12,296 nt of DNA, taken from positions 1 to 12,296 of the forward strand of contig JAPHSC010000099.1 in NCBI GenBank assembly GCA_026193125.1, given 5' to 3'. The stretch's first letter is position 1. Each line of letters starts with the position of its first letter. The DNA comes from Gammaproteobacteria bacterium. GTDB lineage: Bacteria > Pseudomonadota > Gammaproteobacteria > Steroidobacterales > BM003. The notes beneath the pieces are model-generated. The model made no database searches and was not told where the DNA came from. It was given only the letters and a program-made list of their open reading frames with translations. The translations under genes were made by a program, and so were the position numbers. Below, piece by piece: positions 1-7,003 of this stretch.

Positions 1-1817
1 AGCCAGCGGACCAGGTCCTTTTCCCAGGCCTTGAAGTTGGCTGGATTCAACAGGGCGGCTGGGCAATCACTGAAACCGGTAGCGTCTCGAGGCTCAGCAT
101 CAAGCGAACTCACTGGCACAGCCGGACTATCGGCGCTGTCCCAATCCGGCGTATCACCCAATAATTCGGCCGCCAGAAAATAATTCTTCTCCACGTCCTT
201 CTGCAGCTTCGCGTTACTGAAACGGACCTCGATCGCGGCCAGCAGTCTTGGCCAGTACACCAGGGTTTCACCGCTGGCCGGCAGTTTCGCAGCTGGCAAA
301 AAATACTGGTCCAGGCCCGGCGGCGCGACAGGGCGTGATGCTTTCGGCGCAACCCCGGCCTCACTGGCAGCCGGTGTCCTCCCGGTCGCGGGCGCCGCAG
401 GCATGTCGGCAAGGCGGTCAGCAGTCAGCTTTCGAATCTGGTCACGGCTTAAGGGGCCGGCGAGGTAAGACATTACCCAACGCGTCTGAAAAATAGTTGG
501 CATCTTGTCATGCACGTTGTGCAGCAGAAAGCGGCGTTTGCCCAGCCCGGAGAGGATGCGCTGCAGCGCTGCCGGATCAATCGAGGTTCCTGTTTCGGCT
601 CCCTGCAAGCCATCCAGCAAACGTTGCTGATCACGCTCGGTTTGCAGACGCCCGATGAACCAGGTACCGGCATTCGACAATCCCTTGTAGTCCAGATCCA
701 CGGGGTTCTGGGTGGCCAGCGCGAGACCCACGCCAAAGGCCCTGGCCTGCTTCAGCAGCGTGAGCAAGGGTTGCTTGGAGGGCGGATTGGCGACCGGGGG
801 CATGAAACCAAAAATTTCATCCATGTACAGCAGCGCTCTCAAGGACGAGGTGCCCGTCTGCCGGCGCATCCAGGCAATCAGTTCATTGAGCAGCACGGTA
901 ACGAAAAACATACGCTCGGGATCGGACAAGTGGGATATGGACAGCACCGATACCCGCGGTTTGCCGGCAGGCGTGTATAACAGGCGCTGGATATCCAGCG
1001 GTTCACCTTCCATCCAGGCACTGAACCCGGGAGACGCCAGCAGGTTGTTCAGACGCATGGCCAGACCAAAACGATCCTTGGGCGGGAAAAAGGCATCCAG
1101 GGTCATGACGCCGATCTTGTCGAAACCCGGCTGCTGAACCTGGGCAATCAGCCCCGGAAGGTCCAGGCTGGTGCCAGCCTGCCAGGTTTGATCCAGGATG
1201 TTTGCCACCAGGATGTGTTCGCGACTGGTGACCGGATCCACGTCCAGACCCGCCAGCGCCAGGATCCCGGTGCTGGTGGATTGCACCCGCTCCCGGTACA
1301 GGTCCGAGTCGTTCATCAGTTCGGCAGGCGGTGCGGCCATTTCCCTGAGCACGGAAATGGGTATGCCGGCATTGCTGCCTGGCGTATAGATCGCGAACTC
1401 TGCCGCCTCGCGCAATTTTTGAATACGCTCAGGGGTCTGCCCCCATTGGGCAAGACCGCTTTTCCAGGTCTCGGCCATATCGGCGGCGAAAGCCTCGCGA
1501 TCCTTGCCAGATTCCACTGCTTCGCCAGCATCTACCCAGGGTTCGAAATCCTTTCCTCGCAGCTCCGGAAAGGTCAGCAATAGATTCCCGAGATCACCCT
1601 TGGGATCAATGGCGATGACCGGCACATGGTCAATGGCGGCCTCTTCAATCAAGCCAATGCCCAATCCTGTCTTGCCGCTGCCGGTCATGCCGACAATTAC
1701 GGCGTGCGTGGTCAGATCCTTGGAATCGTAAAGGACGGGCTCCTCAGTCAGCTGGCCGGCCTCGGCATCGACCCGCTTGCCCAGATAGAAGGCGCCAAGT
1801 TTCTCAAAGTCCTGCAT
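1..1817 (-). CDS. HerA/VirB4-like P-loop ATPase (DUF87-type), C-terminus cut off by window edge
   Basis: Partial gene: 605 complete codons are visible, with no stop before the window edge. The start at 1817 follows a GGGAG ribosome site at 5-nt spacing. The protein begins MQDFEKLGAFYLGKR. Residues 43-50 (GMTGSGKT) are a Walker A motif, followed by VIAIDPKGDL near residue 70, as in HerA/VirB4 ATPases. Walker B is LLYMDEIFGF with D333 and E334. A TQNP segment (369-372) fits the sensor/Q motif of the HerA-FtsK superfamily, and R390 or R395 could be the arginine finger. A proline/alanine-rich linker (about 440-480) separates the ATPase core from a C-terminal region I do not recognise. The family is widespread but lacks an assigned role. 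DNA translocation or a membrane-linked motor is inference from the fold. No NurA or secretion partner is visible; the neighbour is an unrelated membrane protein. Confidence 0.85.
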   Translation of the reverse strand, partial: MQDFEKLGAFYLGKRVDAEAGQLTEEPVLYDSKDLTTHAVIVGMTGSGKTGLGIGLIEEAAIDHVPVIAIDPKGDLGNLLLTFPELRGKDFEPWVDAGEAVESGKDREAFAADMAETWKSGLAQWGQTPERIQKLREAAEFAIYTPGSNAGIPISVLREMAAPPAELMNDSDLYRERVQSTSTGILALAGLDVDPVTSREHILVANILDQTWQAGTSLDLPGLIAQVQQPGFDKIGVMTLDAFFPPKDRFGLAMRLNNLLASPGFSAWMEGEPLDIQRLLYTPAGKPRVSVLSISHLSDPERMFFVTVLLNELIAWMRRQTGTSSLRALLYMDEIFGFMPPVANPPSKQPLLTLLKQARAFGVGLALATQNPVDLDYKGLSNAGTWFIGRLQTERDQQRLLDGLQGAETGTSIDPAALQRILSGLGKRRFLLHNVHDKMPTIFQTRWVMSYLAGPLSRDQIRKLTADRLADMPAAPATGRTPAASEAGVAPKASRPVAPPGLDQYFLPAAKLPASGETLVYWPRLLAAIEVRFSNAKLQKDVEKNYFLAAELLGDTPDWDSADSPAVPVSSLDAEPRDATGFSDCPAALLNPANFKAWEKDLVRW

Positions 1818-1976
1818 CACATCTCCCGCTATGAGCTAGGTGGAAGCAACAGCTAATGAGCATAACGCAACTCAAGGCGACTATCTTCCCCAGGCAGGGC
1901 TACCCCGGCCGAATCCCACGCCGCCGCGGGGCAGCGAGCAGACCCTGAGGCGTGAAAAATATCAGCTCAGGTCCGG
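1818..1976. other. Intergenic gap upstream of the ATPase gene
   Basis: This 159-bp gap separates two minus-strand genes and must carry the leader, and probably the promoter, of the ATPase gene. I see no convincing -35/-10 pair. A weak inverted repeat (CCTGAG at 1944-1949 with CTCAGG at 1966-1971) lies just downstream of the DUF347 stop codon. With a 6-bp stem, a 16-nt loop and no following U-tract, it is a poor terminator. Confidence 0.4.
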
Positions 1977-2729
1977 TTACGAAGACCGAGGCCTGGTGCG
2001 AAAACTCGTGTAGATAATGAGACCGAACAGAACCGAGGCCAGGATTAGGGAGGAACCCACGGTGCCAAAATCCAGGCCACCGCTGTCTACCGGTTTAGTC
2101 AGCAAATCACCGAAGGTGGCACCAAAGGGCCGGGTCAGCACAAAGGCAATCCAGAACAGGGTGACGCGGTTTATACGGGTGAAGTAATAGGCAAGCACCA
2201 CTACCGCAATGAGTCCCGCTATCAACAAGGCACTGCCGAGGAACCCGAGACCCGAGTCATCGGCCAGAAAATCTCCCAGGGCCGTGCCCAGGGTATTTGA
2301 AACCAGGATGGCGGCCCAATAAAAGGACTCGGCTTTACGGGAGCGGATGTTGTCCACGGCAAGCGTGTTTTCGCTGTAGCGCCATACGGCCAGCACCAGC
2401 ACCAGGGTGGAGAACAAAATCAGGGAACCCATGGCATAACCAAGGCCCAGGGTCCTGTCCATATAGTCCGACAGCGTGGTGCCTGCAGTGCTGGTGGACA
2501 AGATCACGATCCAGAACAGGGCAGGATGAAATGCCCGTGATCTGAGCTGCAGCACCAGGGTGACAATAAACACACCAAGCAGTATCAAGGTGCTGATTGC
2601 ATAGCCCACATTCAGGGTCATGGACAGCAGATCGCCGGCGGTCTCCCCCAGGGTAGTGGCGCAAATCTTCATCACCCAGAACAAAAAGGTAACCCGCGCA
2701 ACCTTGCTCAGGTTGTTTTCATTGCTCAT
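1977..2729 (-). CDS. Integral membrane protein with four DUF347 repeats (COG4705-like)
   Basis: 250 residues, almost entirely hydrophobic, with about eight predicted membrane segments. It fits DUF347, a family defined by four tandem repeats, each with two membrane helices and a conserved tryptophan. The four repeats can be read directly: W18, W73, W138 and W193 are each followed exactly 15 residues later by an aspartate (D33, D88, D153, D208), within motifs such as TTLGETAGD, NTLGTALGD and GATFGD. Repeats 1-2 and 3-4 are offset by exactly 120 residues, suggesting duplication of a two-repeat unit. Buried aspartates in membrane repeats suggest a transporter, but no substrate is known and this is inference. 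The start at 2729 has only a distant GGAG (14-nt spacing). A seven-codon reading frame starting at 2749 ends in an ATGA overlap with it and might aid initiation. No partner is evident from the neighbours. Confidence 0.85.
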   Translation of the reverse strand: MSNENNLSKVARVTFLFWVMKICATTLGETAGDLLSMTLNVGYAISTLILLGVFIVTLVLQLRSRAFHPALFWIVILSTSTAGTTLSDYMDRTLGLGYAMGSLILFSTLVLVLAVWRYSENTLAVDNIRSRKAESFYWAAILVSNTLGTALGDFLADDSGLGFLGSALLIAGLIAVVVLAYYFTRINRVTLFWIAFVLTRPFGATFGDLLTKPVDSGGLDFGTVGSSLILASVLFGLIIYTSFRTRPRSS

Positions 2730-2867
2730 ACAGGTTTGGAGGTCTCCATGGTGTAACCGGGCTGGATACGCGGCAGTATGTCGACTCCCCAGCCAGGACC
2801 GGTCTCACCCCACAACGACAATCTGCGAACCCGACATTCGAATCCGGCCCGTGGGGACGGCGATTAT

Positions 2868-2901
2868 AAGGTTAACGGGGCCAGAACGCCCCGTTAACCT
2901 T
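2868..2901. terminator. Strong stem-loop downstream of metY
   Basis: A perfect 14-bp inverted repeat (AAGGTTAACGGGGC, loop CAGAAC, GCCCCGTTAACCTT) lies about 20 nt past the metY stop at 2922 and before the DUF347 gene. It is well placed to end the metX-metY transcript on the minus strand. The run of six T is on the plus strand (2900-2905). In the minus direction the stem is followed only by TATAATCG, so termination there may be less efficient or the element may be bidirectional. Confidence 0.7.
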
Positions 2902-2921
2902 TTTTAATCACAAGCCAGGTG

Positions 2922-4193
2922 TCAGGCCGCGCCCAGCGCCTGCTCGATGTCCTCGATAATATCGTCGATATGCTCAATGCCTACCGACAACCTGACCAGG
3001 TCCTCCGACACACCCGCTCCTGCCAGCTCTGTGGCGTTTAGCTGACGGTGGGTGGTCGAGGCCGGATGGCAGGCCAAAGACTTCGCGTCACCGATGTTAA
3101 CCAGCCGAACGATCAGTTTCAGAGCGTCGATAAACCGGGCGCCGGCTTCAGCTCCACCGGTAATGCCGAAACTCAGAATACCCGAGGCCTTGCCGCCCAG
3201 GTACTTGTCGACCAGCGGCTTGTCCGGGTGATCCGGCAGGCCGGCGTAACGCACCCAGCTGACCTTCGCATGTTTTTTCAGGTAGTTGGCCACCGCGAGG
3301 GCATTCTCGCAGTGCCTGTCCATGCGCAGTGGCAACGTCTCAATACCCTGCTCCACCAGGAAGCTGTTGAACGGTGATATCGCAGCGCCCATGTTCCGTA
3401 GTGGTACTACCCGCGCCCGGCCGATAAAGGCCGCCGGACCGAGCGCCTCGGCATACACCACCCCGTGATAGGACGGATCAGGATTGTTAAAGCGCGGGAA
3501 ACGCTCGGCATGCTCGGCCCAGGGGAAATTACCGGAGTCCACGATCACGCCACCGATGCTGGTGCCATGACCGCCCAGGTACTTGGTCAGCGAGTGCACC
3601 ACGATATCCACGCCATGCTCAAACGGTCGACATAGATAAGGAGTGGCCACGGTATTGTCCACGATCACCGGTACTCCATGTTCGTGGGCGACTTTGACAA
3701 TCGCTTCCAGGTCAACCACATTGCCCGCCGGGTTGCCGATCGACTCGCAGAAAACAGCCTTGGTGCGCGAATCGATTTTCGAGGCTATTGCGCTCAAATC
3801 ACTCAGGTCGCAAAACCGCGCCTCAATACCGTAGTTAGGCAAGGTGTGGGCAAACAGGTTGTAAGTGCCACCGTAAAGAGCGGTCGTGGTGACGAAATTA
3901 TCGCCCTGTTCAGCCAGAGTCAGAATGGCATTGGTAATCGCCGCCATACCCGAGGCCACCGCCAGTGCGCCGATACCCCCCTCCATCGCCGCCACTCTCT
4001 GCTCCAGCACGCTGGTCGTGGGATTCATGATGCGTGTGTAGATGTTTCCCTCGACTTTCAGGTCGAACAGGTCAGCGCCATGCTGGGTGTTCTCGAAAGA
4101 ATACGAAGCAGTCTGGTATATGGGCACCGCCACCGCCCGGGTGGTGGGCTCCGGCTGATAGCCTCCGTGTATGGCAATAGTCTCCAGTTTCAT
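2922..4193 (-). CDS. metY: O-acetylhomoserine aminocarboxypropyltransferase / O-acylhomoserine sulfhydrylase (MetY)
   Basis: A cytoplasmic PLP enzyme that joins sulfide to O-acylhomoserine to give homocysteine, the direct-sulfhydrylation step of methionine synthesis. It belongs to the Cys/Met-metabolism PLP family and at 423 residues has normal MetY length. The start MKLETIAIHGGY at 4193 is typical of MetY and follows AGGAG at about 8 nt. An upstream in-frame extension to 4325 overlaps the end of metX and is rejected. YTRIMNPT (52-59) supplies the Tyr/Arg that contact PLP phosphate from the neighbouring subunit. D179 in VDNT should pair with the pyridine nitrogen, and K204 in SLTKYLGG is the Schiff-base lysine. 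The C-terminal half has the usual RLSVGIEHIDDIIEDI ending. It starts 32 nt after metX ends, so the two are probably one operon under the upstream SAM-I riboswitch. Whether acetyl- or succinyl-homoserine is used cannot be read from the sequence. Confidence 0.95.
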   Translation of the reverse strand: MKLETIAIHGGYQPEPTTRAVAVPIYQTASYSFENTQHGADLFDLKVEGNIYTRIMNPTTSVLEQRVAAMEGGIGALAVASGMAAITNAILTLAEQGDNFVTTTALYGGTYNLFAHTLPNYGIEARFCDLSDLSAIASKIDSRTKAVFCESIGNPAGNVVDLEAIVKVAHEHGVPVIVDNTVATPYLCRPFEHGVDIVVHSLTKYLGGHGTSIGGVIVDSGNFPWAEHAERFPRFNNPDPSYHGVVYAEALGPAAFIGRARVVPLRNMGAAISPFNSFLVEQGIETLPLRMDRHCENALAVANYLKKHAKVSWVRYAGLPDHPDKPLVDKYLGGKASGILSFGITGGAEAGARFIDALKLIVRLVNIGDAKSLACHPASTTHRQLNATELAGAGVSEDLVRLSVGIEHIDDIIEDIEQALGAA

Positions 4194-4225
4194 TTTGGTG
4201 CTCTCCTTGAATAAATTCGGGAAAA

Positions 4226-5215
4226 TCAGATATCGAGAATGCGTTTGAAGTGGGCCCCGAGAAGCTCCACCTCCTTGAGAAAAGAATCGTGGCCGTAAAG
4301 AGACTCGTACTGTGTATATCGGCAAGGCGCGTCGATACGCCGGGACAGTTCCTGCATTAATTCAGGTGGCGCAACGAAATCCGAGCTGGCGCATAAGAGC
4401 TCGGCTGGAACCCTGACGCGCTCGGGCTCCAGGTTTTGAAGATCGATCGACTCGGAAAGACATAGCACCGCCTCTGGTGAAAAGCGGCGGGCGAAATCGT
4501 CACCGCGTGCAAACAGGTAATCCTGGACCGCAAATGCCAGCTGCCCATCGCGCGATTCCGGCTCGGCATCGAAACGCTGTGCAAACTCTTGCGCCGAACG
4601 GTAGGTCACCATGCCGATCGCACGGGCAATGCGCAGGCCTTCTGCGGCATCCCCAAGACGCTGACAACGACGAATAGCCTCACGCTGCACACAACGCAAG
4701 GCCGTGGCAATGGCCGGCGGACGATGCGTGGCCCCCACCACCACCAGCTTCTCCAGCTTCTTCGGGAACAGGGCCGCAAATTGAAGCGCCACCATGCCGC
4801 CGTAAGAGGCGCCAAAGAAGACCTGCAGGCGCGGAATCTTCAACACGTCCAGCAAGTCGGCCAACAAACGAGCCTGGTCTTCCGGATCAACGCTTGGGAA
4901 GGGCGCATCTTGCAGACGCGGTCCCTGGGTCCGACCATTGCCACCAAGAAAATCCATACCCAGTACGCGGAAGCGTGTCGTATCCAGGGCCTTGCCCGGG
5001 CCGGCGAAATCTTCCCACCAGCCTGGCTCTAGAAATTCGACAGACGCGCACACATGCCGAGTGGCTGAAATCCCGCCCATCGCCACCAGCACCGGTCCAT
5101 TCTCGGGTCCGGTCAACTCGTATCCGATTTGCGGTGAGGGCAGCGAACCGCCGCGCTTTAGCTTGAATGTATGCCCGACCCGGATTTCCCCGCGGATGGC
5201 GCTTGTCCCATGCAT
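4226..5215 (-). CDS. metX: Homoserine O-acyltransferase, alpha/beta-hydrolase type (MetX)
   Basis: Activates homoserine by O-acylation, the first dedicated step of methionine synthesis, and supplies MetY encoded just downstream. The 329-residue protein has an alpha/beta-hydrolase fold with a readable catalytic triad: S137 in GASYGGM, D279 in SSDFVAPPE and H309 in YGHDSFLKE. GWWEDFAGPGKALDT (about 66-80) and the QREAIRR helix near 174 are MetX hallmarks. Two points are unusual. It is shorter than the roughly 350-400 residues common in the family, and the oxyanion/elbow regions read GGISATRHV and GASYGG rather than the more usual GLSGSAHA and GNSMGG. The donor (acetyl- or succinyl-CoA) is therefore uncertain. 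The start at 5215 follows AGGAG at 8 nt. No metW, a frequent proteobacterial partner of metX, is adjacent. Regulation is by the SAM-I riboswitch in its leader. Confidence 0.9.
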   Translation of the reverse strand: MHGTSAIRGEIRVGHTFKLKRGGSLPSPQIGYELTGPENGPVLVAMGGISATRHVCASVEFLEPGWWEDFAGPGKALDTTRFRVLGMDFLGGNGRTQGPRLQDAPFPSVDPEDQARLLADLLDVLKIPRLQVFFGASYGGMVALQFAALFPKKLEKLVVVGATHRPPAIATALRCVQREAIRRCQRLGDAAEGLRIARAIGMVTYRSAQEFAQRFDAEPESRDGQLAFAVQDYLFARGDDFARRFSPEAVLCLSESIDLQNLEPERVRVPAELLCASSDFVAPPELMQELSRRIDAPCRYTQYESLYGHDSFLKEVELLGAHFKRILDI

Positions 5216-5284
5216 CGACCTGTCTCCTGAACGTTACACGCTCACGAGCATCACGCGGTGTCGGGACTGGCGGGGTGGGAGGGA

Positions 5285-5317
5285 AACCAGGGCCTGACCC
5301 TTGCGGGTTTCCTGGTC
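5285..5317 (-). promoter_or_regulatory. Putative expression-platform hairpin of the SAM riboswitch
   Basis: Immediately 3' of aptamer helix P1 the RNA can fold GACCAGG with CCUGGUU (one G-U pair), enclosing a small ACCC-GCAA-GGGU hairpin with a GNRA tetraloop. An alternative register pairs GGAAACC with GGUUUCC. No run of U follows, so it is not a classical intrinsic terminator. Control could be translational or Rho-linked; this is inference. Confidence 0.4.
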
Positions 5318-5318
5318 A

Positions 5319-5430
5319 CTCATCTTCCGACGGTGCTCCGTCGTTGGATTTGGCACCTTTGCAAAACGGTTAGGCTTGCAGGTTGCCTCAGCTTCTCAGG
5401 GCCAGTCCCTCTGCTGATCTCTATGAGCGC
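5319..5430 (-). ncRNA. SAM-I (S-box) riboswitch aptamer in the metX leader
   Basis: On the minus strand this leader carries the conserved S-box core in order. GCGCUCAU (P1 5' strand) is followed by AGAGGGACUGGCCCUGAGAA, GAGGCAACC, AAGGUGCCAAAUCC, the P4 hairpin CGACGG-AGCA-CCGUCG, and GGAAGAUGAG (P1 3' strand). P1 pairs CUCAU (5423-5427) with AUGAG (5319-5323), extendable by G-U and C-G. P3 pairs UGCAA with UUGCA around GCCUAACCGUU. The consensus blocks GGACUGGCCC, GGCAACC, GGUGCCAA and GAUGAG match the established SAM-I class. The aptamer lies about 100 nt upstream of the metX start and before the metX-metY operon, which is expected because SAM is the end product. Binding of SAM should repress the operon. 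Confidence 0.95.
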
Positions 5431-5431
5431 C

Positions 5432-5464
5432 ACAATAGTTGCAGAAATCCCGGGCCGTGGTCAA
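5432..5464 (-). promoter_or_regulatory. Candidate promoter for the metX-metY leader
   Basis: On the minus strand TTGACC (5459-5464) could be a -35 box, and TATTGT (5432-5437) a -10 box whose start point would fall right at the first bases of the riboswitch aptamer. The 21-bp spacer is longer than the usual 16-18 bp, so this is tentative. Positional agreement with the aptamer start is the main argument. Confidence 0.3.
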
Positions 5465-5606
5465 GGGGCAGTGCGCGCCGGGTCGATTCATCAGGACAAA
5501 CCTGCTTTTTGCCGGCCTCACCCCGGGCCCCTCCTGAAATTACAAATTGGCCTCTACAGTGCTCACCATAGGCATCAGCCAAATCACGGAAGTCTGTAAT
5601 TCGATT
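5465..5606. other. Rest of the metX/M24 intergenic region
   Basis: The gene-free stretch 5216-5606 holds the metX leader with its riboswitch up to 5430 and the candidate promoter up to 5464. In the remaining 142 bp, which follow the M24 peptidase stop codon, I see GC-rich interrupted palindromes around 5510-5535 but no clean terminator with a U-tract and no credible reading frame. Confidence 0.4.
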
Positions 5607-6896
5607 TCATACACCCAGGCTACCCAATGGTTGATCGATAGATTGAGGTGGCACGGTGAACCAGGCCGGGCCTTTTTCGGTCATGTAAATACAATCCTCC
5701 AGACGCACCCCGAACTCGCCAAAAATATATAAGCCCGGTTCATTGGAAAAGCACATACCGGGAGCGAGTGGCGTGGTTTCTCCGTGCACGAAATTGACAC
5801 TCTCGTGCCCATCCATGCCGATGCCGTGACCGGTGCGATGGCTAAGACCCGGGGTAGCGTAACCCGGTCCATAGCCCAGGCTTTCGTAATAGGCCCGCAC
5901 CGCATCGTCCACTTTGCCCGCTGGTGTGCCGATAGCCGCCGTTTCGAATGCAATCTGCTGCCCCTGCCGCACCTGGCCCCACACCTGGCGCTGGTGTTTG
6001 TCCGGCTCACCGAAAACCAGGGTGCGCGAGATGTCTGACTGGTAGCCGTGCACCTTGCAACCGCAATCCATAAGTATGATCCCGCCAGGCTTGACTGTTT
6101 GTAACTGGCCGGAGCCGTGGGGATAGGCGCTGGCCTCGTTAAGCAATGCCATGGCCCAGGCGCTTTCTCCGCCGAGGGAGCCTTGTGCATGCTGCATCAT
6201 GCTGACAACATCGGCCGGAGCCATTCCCACTTCCAGACCCTGGAAGACGTGTTGATAGGCACGCAGGGTCACCTCGTTGGCCTTACGCATTAATGCGATC
6301 TCGTGGGCGGATTTGTACATCCTGCAGCCCAGCGTCACGGGCAAAGCGCTGCTGATGGCAACTTTCGGCGCCGCTTTCTTCAGACCGTCCACCACAAAAT
6401 ACCGGACAGTGTCTTCCAGCCCGATGGTCCCGCCCTTGATACCACGGTCGGTGAGAATCTCTGCCACACGAACAAAGGGATTCTCGTGCTCATTCCAGGT
6501 GCGCACGTCTCGCCCAACACTCATGGACTCGCGCACGCTGGGCTCCTCAAAATAAGGCGTCACCACTGCGATCTCGCCCTTGCGTGGGATCACTACGGCG
6601 GTCAGACGCTCGCTGCGCCACCAATTGATACCCGTGTAATAAAGCATTGCCGATCCGGGCTCGATCAAAATCGCATCCAGCTTGTGCTCAAGCATGAGTC
6701 GCTGGGCTTTTGCTATGCGCGCCAGACGCTCATCAGCCCCGATAGGCTGAACATCAGCGGTGACCGGTTGCAACGCCGAAACTTGCTTGCTGTCGGAGTC
6801 CGATGTTGCGGCGATCATGGGCGAGGCCAGCCCTGATGCTGCGGCGACACCTGCCCCCAGCCCGACTTTTAGAAATTCACGCTTGCTGAATGCCAT
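5607..6896 (-). CDS. Exported M24 family metallopeptidase (Xaa-Pro aminopeptidase-like)
   Basis: 429 residues with an N-terminal creatinase-like domain (about 55-190) and a pita-bread M24 catalytic domain (about 200-415). The five dinuclear-metal ligands are all present: D277, D288, H357 (in GHGIGMDGHE), E386 (in NEPGLYI) and E400 (in RLEDC). H260 in PHGSG is the expected substrate-side histidine. Such enzymes remove N-terminal residues, often before proline; the exact specificity cannot be read. The N-terminus (SKREFLKVGLGAGVAAASG) looks like a Tat signal, with Lys-Arg in place of the invariant Arg-Arg, followed by a hydrophobic stretch and an AAA-type cleavage region near 28-31. Export is thus likely but the route is not certain. 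The start at 6896 follows AGGAG at about 7 nt. The neighbouring upstream gene encodes another exported peptidase, suggesting joint peptide breakdown in the envelope. Confidence 0.9.
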   Translation of the reverse strand: MAFSKREFLKVGLGAGVAAASGLASPMIAATSDSDSKQVSALQPVTADVQPIGADERLARIAKAQRLMLEHKLDAILIEPGSAMLYYTGINWWRSERLTAVVIPRKGEIAVVTPYFEEPSVRESMSVGRDVRTWNEHENPFVRVAEILTDRGIKGGTIGLEDTVRYFVVDGLKKAAPKVAISSALPVTLGCRMYKSAHEIALMRKANEVTLRAYQHVFQGLEVGMAPADVVSMMQHAQGSLGGESAWAMALLNEASAYPHGSGQLQTVKPGGIILMDCGCKVHGYQSDISRTLVFGEPDKHQRQVWGQVRQGQQIAFETAAIGTPAGKVDDAVRAYYESLGYGPGYATPGLSHRTGHGIGMDGHESVNFVHGETTPLAPGMCFSNEPGLYIFGEFGVRLEDCIYMTEKGPAWFTVPPQSIDQPLGSLGV

Positions 6897-6946
6897 TCGC
6901 TACTCCTGAAGGAAAACGCCGAAAACCTGATTTCCGAAGCGGTAGC

Positions 6947-6982
6947 AAAAAAAGGGCCGAATACTCTTGATGTATTCGGCCC
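6947..6982 (-). terminator. Intrinsic terminator after the M3 peptidase gene
   Basis: On the minus strand GGGCCGAATAC and GTATTCGGCCC form a perfect 11-bp stem with a 7-nt loop (6954-6982), followed by seven U (6947-6953). It starts about 20 nt past the M3 peptidase stop at 7004 and is the best terminator in the window. Only about 50 nt separate it from the M24 start codon. Confidence 0.92.
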
Positions 6983-7003
6983 CCTTTTCTGACCCTGGTG
7001 CTT

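Noticed and set aside
510..980. 156-residue plus-strand frame
   Set aside because: Antisense to the conserved Walker B region of the ATPase gene; low-complexity shadow without family resemblance or a ribosome site.
2780..2860. tRNA-like T-arm sequence (ATTCGAATCC)
   Set aside because: No acceptor, D-arm or anticodon stem can be formed around it on either strand.
3678..4214. 178-residue plus-strand frame
   Set aside because: Lies opposite the well-conserved MetY gene; composition is that of an antisense shadow.
4194..4325. 44-residue N-terminal extension of MetY
   Set aside because: It overlaps the metX coding end, lacks MetY similarity, and the internal ATG at 4193 has a good ribosome site and the canonical MKLETIA start.
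6303..6836. 177-residue plus-strand frame
   Set aside because: Antisense to the M24 peptidase gene; no recognisable motifs.
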